DNA of 64,000 nucleotides from Ricinus communis. Taxonomy: Eukaryota; Streptophyta; Magnoliopsida; Malpighiales; Euphorbiaceae. The DNA lies in NCBI RefSeq assembly GCF_019578655.1, contig NC_063265.1, positions 15,858,285-15,922,284 on the forward strand. Direction: 5' to 3'. A program made the position numbers and the translations under genes. The notes beneath the pieces are model-generated. The model saw only the letters and a program-made list of their open reading frames with translations. It was not told the DNA's origin and made no database searches. Shown one piece after another: positions 11,701 to 25,952 of the stretch (its first letter is position 1; each line of letters opens with the position of its first letter).

Positions 11701-14700
11701 GACGTAGTTGAGGCCATTTTGTACAACCTTTGCAATTAAAACACAATGTCAATAATTGAAGAATTGTCTTACTACTATAGAGAAGTACTTCATTACATGT
11801 GTAAGAGGTGGACCCACTTTAATCTCCATCCATTAAATGGTATTTTTGAACACGAATTTCAAGCTGTGCCATGTGATCTCAAAGAAATTTTGATGGTGAT
11901 GCATGTTGAAGCCGTACCAAATTACTACTGCCATCTCCTTCTTCTTCTTCTTCTTCTTTTTTTTTTCTTTATTTATTTATTTATTTATTTCTTTTTTGCT
12001 CTTTTGTTTTTCCATTTAATTACAATATAAACCTTTCGCCTTTACCATTTACTGTTGCTGCTGCAGGCTCTTTTTGCATTCTTTTCAGATGGGTAAATTT
12101 CTTTGTTCTTAATTAGGCTCAGATCAAATTACATCATCAATACTTGATCTCCATTTCTTAATTTTGCCATTAATTATCATTAGGGTGTGGATCATTAATT
12201 ATTCCTGAATTTTGTTTTTAGTTCTGTATTGTCACTTTGGTCCTATAACCTGGCGGACAGATTCCAGCTTTTTTGGTCTTCCAGCAAACTCCATGTCACC
12301 ATCTCTTTTCTTGAACTGTCAAATACATACAACTCTGCGCATGAATACTTAATAGATTTGAAGTGCGGAAAAAATACTGATCTATCTTGATTGATGCCGA
12401 ATTTATTTTAGGAATAAATATAAAAAAATTACCTTAGAATTTCACTTTTTAGTAAAAACAGATTGTGACAAAAGACTATCATATCGTTTATTTCGTTAAT
12501 ACACTAATGCCAAACATATTAACGCTGATTATTGGCTCTGATTTGGTTTTATATTTTTATAATTTGTAATTTTTTTTATAATATCTTCATATTTTAAATT
12601 TTATTTTATTTATTTCTTACATATCTCAATCAACTTATAGAATTAGTATTTATAATTTGATAACATCAACCATGAATAATGAATACTTTTATAATAGTAT
12701 TACATAGTTATACGTCTCAAAGATTCATAAGTATATTTAAAATAGAAATTATCTTTTAATTTAACTATTAATTACAAAAAGAATATTTTTATTATTTATT
12801 TCAAGCTTAAAACAATTAGATAGGTATCGAATTATTTGAGAATAATTATTGTATTAAAACCAAATTTAATTTGAGAGAATATTTATAAAATATTTATCAT
12901 ATTAATTTGATTTAGCACTAAAATATTAAAAAATGTAACAACCAAGGTATAGAAGTGTTATAAAAAAAAACTATAAAGTATAAAATTATAAAAATATAAA
13001 ATTACTTTAGAGCCAATAAACGATGTTAGCATATTTAAACTATATGATAGTCTTTTATCACAAAATAATCACAATCCATTTTTACAAATTAGTGAAACTA
13101 TAGTGTTTTTATATTTATCTTTTTATTTTAGTTGATAAGATAAAATAACTAATGGTCGAATTTTAGACTAGTCGATCATTGAGATTTTCATACTATATCC
13201 AAAAAAATTCCAAGTCAAAGATTAAAATATTAAATGAGACCAGGAAAGCATTTTTCTATATGATACATGAACATTAAAGACAATGTTGTCATTAAAGTGA
13301 AGAACCATTACAAGAGTTTTTAGAAACTCCCAAGTTTTTCCAATGTGGTATGGAAAAAGAAGAATAGGATATTGTATTAACAAGGATTAATAATTCTATA
13401 TTGATATAAAATATAAAAATATCGAATACCGAATACTAAAAGATATATATAAATTATTTAACAATTATCAATACAAGCATTAAATTATAATTTTATTGAA
13501 AAAAATGCTTTATTCAGTTGTATTAAATCACATATTGACTTTATAAATATCTTTTAATAAGTCCGATTATTTACATATTGAATTGAATTTCTTTGTTCTC
13601 TTCATTATTGCCCTACTCAGTGGTGTTGAATCACATATTCAACACTCTTATGATAAAATGCTATAATATTCTATTGAACGAGAACTCAACGCTTCGTAAC
13701 AGAATGAGTTTAAAAATTTCTATAAAAAAAATTTAAAAGTCAAGACTTTTCAACTTTAAATATAAATATGCCTTATACGAAAAGTGTGATGATGTTTTGT
13801 ATCCATGCACATATAATATTGCTTAAATGTGTTCACATGTGTGTATATATATATATAAGAAAACTTGTATATCCTATGAGGATTTGCATAAAAAAGATAT
13901 ATACATATTAACCTCATGTTAGTTGCAAAACAGTGTTATCCTGCATGTGAATGTGTAGCAAAATTAATAAATAAGGAAGTACTAGAAAGCAGCAGACTGC
14001 CATTAGACATGCACACAGTATCAAGAAAACAGAAACGTACCATTCTCTATTCTGTCTATAACACAGTGTGTAAGAAGCATGGCTTGCTGCTGCCATACAT
14101 ACATACATACATACATATCACATAAAGCTATAATTATAGTTCTGAGAGAGAGAGGGATGTTTCAGCAATATAAATTTCCTGTATCAATGAGTTGACACTA
14201 ATATAGTTCTTCTCTTTTAGCGTGTTAACCATTGTTCTTTATTGCTGGAGGTGTACCTACCCTTTTATTATTACTATATATATATATACTTTGTCCTTGT
14301 AACTACTCAACCGTTAACACTTCCCTCCTTCGCCTTTACATATGTTGTACAATCAAGAACTTGCCCTTTCATGACATGCACGTGTGATGCGATTTTTACC
14401 ATTCGATTCTGATTTTTTGCCTCAATAGTTTAGACTTTAGATTTGTAGAATTAATAATTAATATGGTCCATGAAAAGTCTTAGGTTGAAAACAGTCCTTA
14501 ACAAATTTGCAGCATGAATCTATGTCTTCTGTTAAACGGAAGTTATCTCAAATTTATCCTTTTTTGTTATACGGATAATTATAATTAATTTAAAACAAAA
14601 TATATTCTTTTAGTGCATGAATTTTTTAAAAAATTCTATTTAAGAAGAAAAGACTCCAGTACAGAATGGAATTTGATGTTGTGCAGTTCTAGTAGGAGAG

Positions 14701-16850
14701 AAAAATCCAATTTTGCAGATAAAATAGAATTTGAGTTTAGCTAATATTTATTTTTTCATTTTAATTAGCTATGAATGGAGTTGATACTCAACCCCAATAC
14801 GTTAAATTGATAACCAAAAAATGAAGGTGAATAAAGTTCGAATCTGGCTATATAGGACTCTCAATCTATAAATTAATTAAGAGTATGAATTAAAGAGAAA
14901 AAAAATTAAAAAGTAAAGTTTTTGATCCATAGTAATTACATGTCAGTTTATTTTCTTTAAAAGAAACGATAGTGATACAGTAGCCAATTGAATTATAAAG
15001 TATATACTTTATTCTGGTCCAAAATGTGATCTATGAAAAATAAATACACATATCCGTATCACCAAATGAGTTTAATGACACTCCTCTTGTAAATGTTGAA
15101 CTTTATATATCCAAAAACCTTACCAAAGTAAATTGTTAAAAAGATATATATATGCCATATGAATAAGGACTTGTACTAAGTTTATCTGCAAACGATGTAA
15201 TAAATTTGAATTTCTGAGGGGAAATAGAGATAATTGATTGAGGAAGAAAAATAGTGAAATGGGTAGGGAAGTAAAATAATTAAACAGAAGAATCTCAGTG
15301 ATTCTCAGAGAGTCTGAAGGCAAAGGGGGGCAGACTGAGAGAGTATGGACAAGAGTCTGAGAACTGATGGGTTAGCTTTTGAAGTGGCAGAACGTTCCAT
15401 CCATGCAATGTCTTTAGTCTCTTTTATAATAGAAAACCAATGGAAATTGGCAAACATTATAACCAAACAAAAAATATGCACGAGTGGCCCATTATCTACG
15501 CTGATCAGGTGCTGCTCCTGCAAAACCCTAATCTGGTAGCTCTTGCAGCTGGCTGACGTGGCTATGTATATATATATTTTTTCTTTTTATCAGAAAAGTG
15601 AATTATTGGGTCTTTCATAGACAGAAAAGAAAGCAAAGGGTGAGTATTCTTTGTCTTGACAAAAATTGGCAATGTGGGTCCACATTTCTTAGCTGGCTAT
15701 CATGTTTTTGGGTTTGATTTGATGATGGGTTTGGATACGATGGGTGCATGCATTCGAAGATTTTGTATCAAATTTTAGAAACGAGAGAGAAAGAGAAAAA
15801 GCTGTGATATAATCTTTTTTTTTTTTTTAAACAGAAAAAAGTAGTCTTTCTTTTTCTTGATTCTTTTGTTGTTTGTTGTGTAGGGTTTTGTAGCATCCAT
15901 TTTCAAAAGTGTGATCTCCTAAAGTGAGTTTGAGCTCAAAAAGCTCATTTATCAATTTTCCTTTTATAAGGATTTTAATTTTCAAGATCTGTATTTCCGG
16001 AGCCAACCACTGTTCCGTTCGGATCATCCATATTTTCTTCTTCTTTTTATGTATAAGAGTTAAGTTAAGACGTCAACACCTGAAAATTAGAGGTTCCAGA
16101 CCTGCAGAGCAGTAATTACTTCCCACTTCTTTTTATCTGACTTTAAAAAGAATTTAAATTTTGAATTTGGCATGGCAATGTTCATTTAAACTTTCCTAAA
16201 TCCTTTTTGTTAATAAATAAATAAATGCTTTTCAGATTAATTAAACTTTAATGGGTTAGAGCTCATAATCAAACACTCCTAAACATGATTCTAATATAAT
16301 TAAGCCGATCAAGTTAATAAATAGGAAACGCCCACCATCATAATTATAACATTATAGATGAATTATTTCTTCTTCTTCTTCTTCTTTTTTCCTCTTAAAG
16401 TGATTAATATGTCTAACCTTTTATTTCTAATTTTTTTTCCTTCAATACTCTTAATGCCAATTTAGTGTAATCTTTAGCCCAAGTTACTGTGTTTGCAAAT
16501 GTGTTTCTCGGACAGTTTGCACCACTTTTTATGGGTGTTTTTTTTTCTTGTACCTAATATAAGTAATTATTGGTGATTTCTTTTGATTGGATAATGGATA
16601 CGGTAGGTATCATCTCACTGCCTCTTTCTTCATCATAAATCATAATATAGTTTACGTGATCAATTGTCAATGCTTAGTCAACTAACTAAAGTTGCATGCT
16701 TTTAATTCTTGAATTTATACAATAAGTTGTTGCTTATTGAGAAAATTATTAGCTCTTGAGAACTTTACTTTAACTTTGCTCTGGTTTTCATCATAACCTA
16801 AATCATTGTGAAGATGCCCGACAACCCATTAAAGAAAAACTTGTTAGGAA

Positions 16851-16890
<40 letters not shown>

Positions 16891-18107
16891 AAATTAGAAA
16901 GAAGTATCATTTATATATTATGTGGACTCAAACTCTTTTTGAACTGGGGACTTAGGCAGACCCTCCAACATATGATATATATTGTTCCTGTTGCTATAAA
17001 TGTCTTATTTGCGATTCTCATCACATTTTAGAGCAACTTTCTTCACTGCTCTGGCCCTGAAAAGAAAAACCAATTTTGGTTTTTTTGCAAATTAGATTTT
17101 TATATTTTAGGTCTAATGAATTTGCAAAAATCTGAATATTTTTTAATGGATTTAGAAATATTTTTTTTGACTTAAAGCGTGTGATTGGAATAAAAAGAAT
17201 TACATATAATAAATTATAAATTGCAATAACGTTTAATCTGCCAGATTCAAAATTAGACCTAAAAAAACTCAAACCTCTAGAACTTAATATAAATATAGTG
17301 GTCAACTGTACATACATCTATAGTGTAAGGAATAAGATTCCATGTTCGTTCTTTTAGCCCACTAAAGCATTTGTATTATCCATATATGCTGCTATAAAAA
17401 TTCATAAATGGTAAATAGAAACATTAGACGAACTTACAAAGGGTAGCAATGTCAACAGAAAATTGCAAACATTGCCAATTGTAAGTCCACTTCGAAGATA
17501 AGTGAAGTGAAGAGATTGAGCTAATCTTGTCAAATTAAAACAAGTATCTCCACAATTCAAATTGCAGCTGATAATTAGTGGTTGTCACCATCCGGATGAT
17601 ATGAAATTTCTAGTGATGGAGATCCATCGTGGGGCCGGAAGTATCAAATAATGGCTTTGGACCCCATTCATGATAATGAAACCTATCAAGGAAAATGATA
17701 AATAAATTCGTCCAATAATTATTCTGCAATTTTAGGTAATTTATTAAGATATATGATCATGCATTAACCAGACATTTTATTTATTATTTGATTTATTTTC
17801 TCGGCCCATAAAATAACATGTCTAGGGTTTTAAATTAATAACTTTTACTAAATATTTTAATTGAATCAACAGTTATATTTTGCTCAAATTCGAATATTTA
17901 TCAATCTTGTGAGATTTAATTATACGGTGGTCTATGTTATTATTATATGAAATAAATAAATTATTGTTTACTTATGCTTTACAGCCCAAAAAAAGTTAGA
18001 AATTTAAATCCCATTAACAGTTTTCCATTTTCTGTAAAATTTCTGTTGCGAAAAAGTAAAAGAAAAAAGAAAGAAAATGACATTGAGTATGAAATTAATT
18101 AGTGTAC

Positions 18108-18110
<3 letters not shown>
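8737..18110. other. gene-poor AT-rich region with microsatellites
   Basis: No supportable gene. Contents noted: a promoter-like patch at 9060-9180 with GACACGTGG and GACGCGTGTA but no adjoining frame; a 31-bp imperfect tandem pair at 10044-10105 (CTTGCTATAATTTAATTATG...); (CTT)n then (TTTA)n at 11938-11989; (CATA)n at 14094-14117; (TA)n at 16854-16888; and (TTC)n near 16370-16387. A slightly less AT-rich stretch at 15300-16120 has no reading frame I recognise and could at most be a non-coding transcript. Confidence 0.5.

Positions 18111-18147
<37 letters not shown>
18111..18147. repeat. (AG)n microsatellite
   Basis: About 37 bases of uninterrupted AG, followed about 70 bases later by a second, unrelated simple repeat. 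Confidence 0.96.
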
Positions 18148-18151
<4 letters not shown>

Positions 18152-18214
18152 AGTGGGAAGTAGCAGTAGCAGTAGTCAAAGAAGGATTTGATTATGAGCC
18201 GGAAATTAAAACTG

Positions 18215-18247
18215 AAAGGGAAGGGAAGGGAAGGGAAGGGAAGGGGG
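18215..18247. repeat. (AAGGG)n minisatellite
   Basis: Six or so consecutive AAGGG units, ending in a GGGGGAG run. Confidence 0.95.
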
Positions 18248-19701
18248 AGAGAAGGGCTGCCAACCGAGCGAAACTTTTTAGTTGATTTGGAGTTAAAAGT
18301 TGTCTTATTATTTTGCCTATGTGGGGAGTGAGTTGTCACCCTTATAATAAAATAAAGAGAATTAATAAAAAAAAAGAAAAAAAAGAAGAAGCTTAATCAT
18401 GAAACCTAAGAAAGTTGATGAGAAGATTTGATTTGTGTACTAATTAAAGGAAGTATCTTTTTAATGGGTAAAGTATCTTTGTTTTTGAATCATCAAATAG
18501 CAGCATCAAGTTTAGACAGGTGTCTTCCATATAGGCTGTGTCTCTTCTACATATGCATACACTAAGTTACTACTTCTCTTGTATCCTTCTTCCCAACCAC
18601 CAACTACTTCATCATCATTCCTCTATGGACTTGTTGCCCAAGTTCCTTTTTTGTTTTTATTTAAACAAAAAACATTCATTAGAGTAGGACTGGCAATTTA
18701 CTTGATAAAATAAATAAAAATACTCAAATTTGATATTTTTTTAAACTTATAATTTATAATATCAATTAAATTATTCCATATCATTTTTTAAATTTTACAT
18801 ATGATATATATGTACTTTAAGAAATTATATTTAAATTTTATTTTAAACGATAACTCATATAATTAATTGATTAGATTATGAAAAGAAAATTACATTCAAA
18901 TCCATATAAAAATCAAAATCAGAGAGTAGTGGCACTCAAGACCCGCAAATCATAATGTAATCTTCAGAATCCTGTGGATGTTTGCATAAGAATACTTTTA
19001 ATTATTGATTAAAGAAAAATGTCATTGTTGTTCAAATCACATTGGTTTAAACTTATTTTCAGTATCCAAGTCCTTTTAATTTTTTGTGGGTGGATCGTAA
19101 AACTAGTCCTCTTGTTAGCCCGGACATGGAGATGAGATAGGCCCATAGGAATAGTCTCATTTTCGGCCTTCAAATAATCATCTGAAAATAATACAAATCC
19201 AAATTATTTCGGGCTTTTAAGCTCCATCATGGCGAAAACGAGCCCAAATCTAGTTATGCATTTAACTACGTACTCATTTTATGGGCCTGACGGTTAAACC
19301 TATGGCCCAGTATTGGGATGACTAATTTCTACAGAAGATAACTAAAACATGGTTCGGAAAAAAAAAAGACACACACATGTAAATTTATAATTAAAGAAAA
19401 AAAATAATTTCTTCATTATTTTCGGTGTATTTCACCAATTGTGAATGAAGGATACATGTCGTTTTCCCTTATTATCCAAGTCTCGAGAATGAATGATACA
19501 TGTTATTTTCCCTTATTATTCAAGTCTTGAGCAGTCCGATATACATCCCATAAAATAGTTAAATGTAATATACTTAAAAATTATAATAAAATGTTTGTGG
19601 GGCTCATGAAAAAAATATATTATAGACTAGGAGTTAACAAATGAAATTGAAAAGAAAATTTATAGTTGCTCAAAATTATTTAGAATTAAAAATAATAGAC
19701 A
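18248..19701. other. intergenic with a 44-bp tandem pair
   Basis: No gene seen. At 19443-19530 a 44-bp unit (GAATGAAGGATACATGTCGT...) is present twice with a few mismatches, giving two ACATGT-containing blocks. The rest is AT-rich and unrecognised. Confidence 0.5.
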
Positions 19702-20317
19702 TTTATTCGTACGTTGTACGACCGTTATAATTATTTCTATTATAAAAAAATTAAATTTATAAATATAATTTAATAAATTTATAAAAATTTAGTATTAATT
19801 TATAATATTTAAAAAATAATAGCAAACTAACTATTTTTAAATGTATTTATTTTTTTTAAAATTCTATTAGTGCAACAATATAAAAATTATTTTAAAAATA
19901 AATCTTAGTTAATTATAATATTATATAAATTAATACTATTTTTTAGAATTAAAGATTATTATATAATTAAAAAACTAATTTATTGATTAAAATAATATTT
20001 AAAATTATCAAATTTTACAATTAGAATTATTATCTAATTAGAAAACTAATTTATTAGTTAATAAAATATTAAAATATAATTAATATTATATTTTTTAATA
20101 TAATTATTATCTAATTAGAAGACTAATTTATTATTAATATGTTATTTTTTATGATTAGAAAAGTGTTTAATTAGAAATTTGACTTATTAATTAATAAATT
20201 AATAGAAAAAAATCATAAAATTACATCTAAGCTTGAATTTGTCAAAATAAGTACACATATCAAATTAAAAATTTTATATGTCAAAAATTAAATACACACG
20301 TCGAAAAAATTTTAAGC
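19702..20317 (-). mobile_element. dispersed AT-rich repeat, copy B (Helitron-like, inferred)
   Basis: Same order of blocks as copies A, C and D. The left-edge block is decayed to GTTGTACGACCGTTATAA. The right end reads TTTTAAGC where copies C and D read TTAAGA. It lies head to tail with copy C, with about 20 bases between them. Confidence 0.55.
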
Positions 20318-20338
20318 CTAAAAAATTAACATATATAC

Positions 20339-20988
20339 TTGTTGTTTACCCGTGCATTGCAAAAACCGTTATTATTATTTTGATTATAAAATCAAGTTGA
20401 TAGATACAATTTAATAACAAATTTTTTTTAATATTATTTTATAAACTTTTTAAAAATAATAGCAAATTAATTATTTTTAAATGTCCTTAATTTTTTTAAA
20501 ATTTTAAAATTTTATTAATGTAATAATATAAAAATTATTTATTAATTAATTATAATATTATAAATTAGCATATTAATATAATTGATATTATTATTTTTTA
20601 GAATTAATAATGTATTATATAATTAAATATTTATTTTTTATTACATATAATATAAAAATATAATTTTAGATATTATTTCCTAATTAGAATAATATAATAT
20701 TAAAATATAAATAATATGCTATTTCTTATGATAGAATTAATATCATTATCTGATTAGAAAATTATTTATTAATTAATATAATATTAAAATATAATTAATA
20801 TCCTATCTCTTAGAATTAGAGTTAATGTTTAATTAGAAATATAATTTATTAATTAATAAATTAATAAAAAATTATAAAATTACACATAAATTTAAATCTC
20901 ATATGTCAAAAGTAGTACATATATTAAAATAAGAAATTTATGTATCAACAATTAAATACACATGTTAAAAGAAATTTAAATTTTAAGA
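20339..20988 (-). mobile_element. dispersed AT-rich repeat, copy C (Helitron-like, inferred)
   Basis: Best preserved left-edge block of the four: GTTTACCCGTGCATTGCA followed by ACCGTTATTATTATTTTGAT, which matches copy D nearly base for base. It ends TTTTAAGA and runs straight into a 52-bp (TA)n tract. Confidence 0.6.

Positions 20989-20991
<3 letters not shown>

Positions 20992-21043
<52 letters not shown>
20992..21043. repeat. (TA)n microsatellite, 52 bp
   Basis: Uninterrupted alternating AT beside the right end of repeat copy C, repeating the arrangement seen at copy A. Confidence 0.97.
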
Positions 21044-21045
<2 letters not shown>

Positions 21046-24000
21046 TTGAAGAGAGATTTGTTATGTAGGTAGCATCTATCCACAGCAAAGCTAGTCTTAT
21101 GACCGATGTTGAATACTAACAACACAGCATATTAGAGCCTCCATTTTCATTTTTCAATAACGGCTAATATCTTTGAACTATATGCTCAATAATAACCAAA
21201 AAATAGGGGTAATAACATCCCATTGTGGTAGTGCTATTTGCCTGGAGTGATTTTTAAATTAAAATATCATGCTATATTAGGACTATGTGTTATATATTAC
21301 CAATAAATTTATATAAAATAATTAGATGAGGAAAAAAACAGATTGAATATTCATTACGAAAATAGGAATTTTTCTTTTAAAATTATTAGATGATTAAGTT
21401 TTTTTAATTTAGACATAACTATCTCTCTATTTACCAAGGATTTGAACAAATCAGAAATAAAGAAAATAAACATATGACAATATTACATATGAAGGGATTT
21501 CAAACTTAATCCATACAAACTGTATTAATTGGGATCCACTTAGTTCTTGAAAATGACAATATTACTTGAATGCAAGGAGAAAAAGAAAAGGAAGAAGAAG
21601 AGTAGCAACCTCATTTTTGAGGCTGGACTTTTCTTTCAAATAAATCATCAAATTGGCGAACAGGAAAGAAATCGAAAATGAAAATGAATCTTTCAGCTTG
21701 CCTGAGTCTGATATTTCCCCTAATTTACGCGGCGCGGCAGCCTGCTACCAATACAGTAACACACGTCTATCTATGGCGAGCGAGGTAGACAAAATTTATA
21801 TACCAGCCTACAAAATATTTATTTATTGTTATTATTATTTTCTCTTTTGAATTTTTATGCTCCAACACTTTACAGGTTGAGTCCTTGAAGGTCTCCAAAC
21901 TCAAACGTTATCCACGATACAGAATCCTGGGTCCATTCATGTCTCTATCAAAGGTTGAGGGCATAAGGCCACACCACAAGCCACAAAACACATCTTTCTA
22001 TATATATATATATATATATTAGCGTGTATAAGATTGGAAAGGTGACTTCAGACATAGATTTTATGCTGCACTGTTTTATTAAGACATCATACTGTTCCCA
22101 CTCTCTTCAAATACTGTACCCACTTGTTGCTTGTACGGATATTTTCACTTTTCTTGTCTTCATTTCCATTTCATTTTCTCACAAATATTTTCATTAAACC
22201 GACATGGAGAATTTATTGATCTTACATACACGCCGACTTGCTAACAATCTCTTGACATTCATATTTATAAAATATGTACATGACAGATTGAAGGAATTTT
22301 GGGAGGGAGGACTTGTAATATAGAAAGTTAAAAAATTCAAATCCTGACAGTTCCATTTTCCGTTAAACAAAGTTTCTCGAGTACTAGAACAAGAAGTGTT
22401 TACAGTCCCATATGTCTAGATAAAGTGGTGGTGTCGTAGTGATATAAAACTCTAATGAATGGCAATGGTGCTTATATTATATTTTACCTGATAAAATTAA
22501 ATGGTGCACTATGCCTAAATTGGAAAGGATATATAAAAAAATTGCTGTCTCTCATGGTGGTAGAGTTTATAAAGATTAAATTAATAAGTTAGCATTAGAT
22601 TGGTGGCATGTAACTGGTTAGAGGTGGGTGCTTGCTTGCAAGTTGGAGATACATTAGAATACTCTTCTCTTAATAGTCAAGAGGGCGATGATACAGAATT
22701 CATGCACTTCAAGTTCAAATCCCAACGCCCGCAGACATGCTTGGAAGCTGAGTAGGTAGGTACAGATTGCGACCCATCAAGAATTTCTGTTCTAATTCTT
22801 GCTTGCTTAAGTAACACTCTTGAGTTAGTGGTTTCTTTTAGGAAAAAAAAGAGGAGAAAATTCTGGGAAGAAAAGAATGGAAATAAAAAGAAACCAATAT
22901 TTGATATTGGAAAAAAAATATAAATGTTTTCCTGTTCTGCTATTCCTTGCTATTATTGATGTATTAATTTGAATATCCAGGTTTTGAAAAACTTACCTTG
23001 AGACAAGACATCATTAATTCCAGTGGCTAAAAGAGCAAATTCTTAAATGGATCATGTTAGAAAAAATTGGATGGGATTATGAGTAAATTTTGTCTGAGTG
23101 AAAGTGACTTATAAGTCGACAAATACACTTTCTTCTGTCCTTTAATTAATTTTATTAATTTAAAGGGGAAAAGAAAAGCTCTTTTCCTTGCTGTCTTTGT
23201 TTTTCTGTTCAGATTATTAAAATTCTCTAAGAAAGGCGTCAAATTATTTTAATTGAGAGAACATGGATACTGTAGCCTTATATTGCACATAAAGAATTTA
23301 TTTTGTTTTATTCATCCTTGTAAGAAATTTAATTAGGTATAAGGTCACTCGTTCTAATTAACACATAGTAGACAACGTTAGTTTCATTTTGTGCTTGTCC
23401 TATTAGGACATAGTTTTAAGCAAGTCATTCCAAGGAAGAAAGAGTTATATTTACTTGTGATAACCCCCATCCCCCATGGAGGCAAACTGAAACCAGTGTC
23501 CAAATAGAAGGGCCTGCCTTTTGTGTCTTGCCACAATTTAGCTTACACATAAAGTCTTTTGAATAATTAAAAGCCTGGTAAGCCACATATAATCAAAACA
23601 CAACGGCACTCCTCTCTTAATAATGGAAAAAGAAAAACAAGTTGCACTCCTTAATTTATTGGCAATGGAGTCCTTTTACGTTTGTGCTTGCACAAAAAAA
23701 TCAATTAACTTGTGCAGAATTTTAATTCTCTTTTTTAATATCTCATGTGACTTTTCTTTTATGTTTATTTGATGCGGAATTTAATTCATATTTTCACCTA
23801 TTCTTATATCTAATTTATAATTTTTTTAAAAAAATAGAAAATAAAATCAATTACCAAGTGACTGGTCCAATTTTATCTAAAAGTTTTTTTTTTTCTTTGT
23901 ATAACCTATTTGTATAGATGGAACTAATTAAATGTGTTTGATGTTGGTTGAAAATTCATTTGGTGTTTGTAAGTTTGAAAGAGGCAAAGTAATAAATAAA

Positions 24001-25858
24001 TGATACAAAGCATACAAAAAGGGATGAATGAAGAGATGGCAATTTTATAGAAGCATAGAGTAGTAGAAGAGGAGGGTAATTAGGTGGTGTATGAGGGATC
24101 GTATCTTTGATGCTGGATCCTGATCCTGCAATAGCCAAGATGTTGTCTCTCAAATCTTTTTTGCTTTACACGTATGCCCTTATATTGGTGTTCAACTGTT
24201 GGCTACTATCAGTGTTAGATTCATTCTTTCTTTCAACAATTCAATGGGGAAAGTGTAAACCTACTCGCATTTCCATTTTCTGATTGGATGTGTATCTGGT
24301 GCTATGTAATCCTTTCCCAATCATTTCCTTTTTTCTTTTCTTTTCTTTTCTTTTCCCCTTTTATGTAGGAGATATAAGATTAAATTATCACACTCTAAAT
24401 TATTTCAACTCTTATGCTCCCCTAGACAAATATACTTCTCTTTTTCTTTTAATCCATCTTAAATAATAATTTATTTTCATTTCTGATTGTTCATTTAGTA
24501 AATAATTCTTAAATGTCTTTTTTTTATTAATTAACATATATATTATAACATGCAATTAATTATAGCAGTTTTGTTCTTTAAGATTCTAACTTATACAGAA
24601 AGTATAATAAAAATATTTTAAGAAATTAGTATAAATATTAATGACATTAGCTAATATTCCTGGAATTTTAACACAAGTTTTAAACTTTTGAAAGCCATTT
24701 CAGCACTACTAAACTAGTTTATATATATAAAATTCTAACTAGTCTGATATTTTTAGATACCTAATTCCGTCCGACTCTTATACGATGAATTTAAAAAATA
24801 TGTAATGGATTTGGATAAAAATCGGATTCAATATTTTGTCACCATAATGAATAGAATAAATTATATAAGTTTTTGTTCTTTTCTAATTCATTTATTTATT
24901 ATAAGAATTTATTTTATTTATTTATTTATATCTTTTAATTTTATTAATATGTATACATTAAATGAGTTTATTATATAGATATCCATTTTATTATCTAAAT
25001 TTATTTATACTAGCAGATAGAGTACCTATTATCTAATTAATATTTACAAAATATATCTATAAATATAAAATATAATTGTGTTCTAGACGCGTTTGAATAG
25101 TATTAATTTTTAAATAGATAAATGATAGGTTCTTGGTAATTATTTTTTTTCGTTCTATACTAACTATCTTTTTTAAAATTATTTATCATTTAATGCAATA
25201 TTGATTTTTTTTATTTTATTCTTGTATTAGAATGTGTGTAATTAATTTTTCAATATCTATAGGAGGGTAATTTAATATAATTTTACTATTTTTTTTTTGT
25301 GTTTAAACATATGAAATATTTTTTTTAATTCAAGTAAAACAACAGTTAGTCAGTTCGTATGCAATGGAAAGAGTACACTTTAGAAGGATTGAGGTTAGAA
25401 TATCTCATATTATTGGATAGGCACTTTAAGCATTGCGATTCCTACAAGTACAGTGTGCATATTCCATTATTATCATTATAAACAGTTAATGATAGCATTA
25501 AGTAGGATTTAAGAGTTATTTAATCTAGCTCTCTCTTTCATCCTGTCACTAAAATTACTATTACTAGTACTAGTACTATGCAATCATCATTAAAATAAAG
25601 AAAATCTAAGTACAAAACAGGAGGTAAGAATTAAGGCGAAAAAAAGAGAAAGACATCACTTCTTTTCTTGACGTTAAGTATTAATAACTAATAAGCAGTT
25701 AATTTTGCCGCAAAAACGCAGTCCAACCCAGATGTCCAACAAAGAGCTGTCTTACACCCCAAATCCTTAAAAGACAGGCAGTGCAGTTCATCAACAACTG
25801 GTTTGCACTTTCATGATCTTCTTCTTCTAATTTCAGATTCTTCTGTTTTCGATCTCCA
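21044..25858. other. intergenic, no supported gene
   Basis: No coding gene recognised. A short (TA)n run lies at 22000-22019, and a (TTTTC)n run at about 24330-24355. A tRNA-like A box (TGGCATGTAACTGG, about 22602) and B box (AAGTTCAAATCCC, about 22710) are too far apart for a clean SINE and were not called. The last 150 bases form the upstream region of the ERF gene. Confidence 0.45.
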
Positions 25859-25865
25859 TATAAAT
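25859..25865 (+). promoter_or_regulatory. candidate TATA box of the 26-kb ERF gene
   Basis: TATAAAT sits 94 bases upstream of the chosen start codon. A start of transcription about 30 bases on would give a leader of roughly 60 bases and would exclude the out-of-frame ATG at 25864. This is a positional assignment. Confidence 0.4.
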
Positions 25866-25952
25866 GGCTTCTCTCACTTATCAGCATCACTTCAAACCCA
25901 TCATCTTCCCGCCATTAGTCTTAACTCTTTATCTTATCACTATCAAAACACA

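Noticed and set aside
14816..14870. B-box-like AAGTTCGAATCTGG, possible SINE
   Set aside because: No A box at a suitable distance and no poly(A) tail or target duplication.
18111..18247. Possible CRISPR-like or satellite array from adjacent short repeats
   Set aside because: These are simple AG and AAGGG microsatellites without spacers. No CRISPR array exists anywhere in the window, as expected for a plant nuclear sequence.
22600..22730. A-box- and B-box-like pair, possible SINE or tRNA
   Set aside because: The boxes are about 100 bases apart and the intervening sequence does not fold as a tRNA; ends are not definable.
25803..25952. Fifty-codon N-terminal extension of the 26-kb ERF
   Set aside because: Starts with TTG, contains no ATG, and a TATA-like box lies within it.
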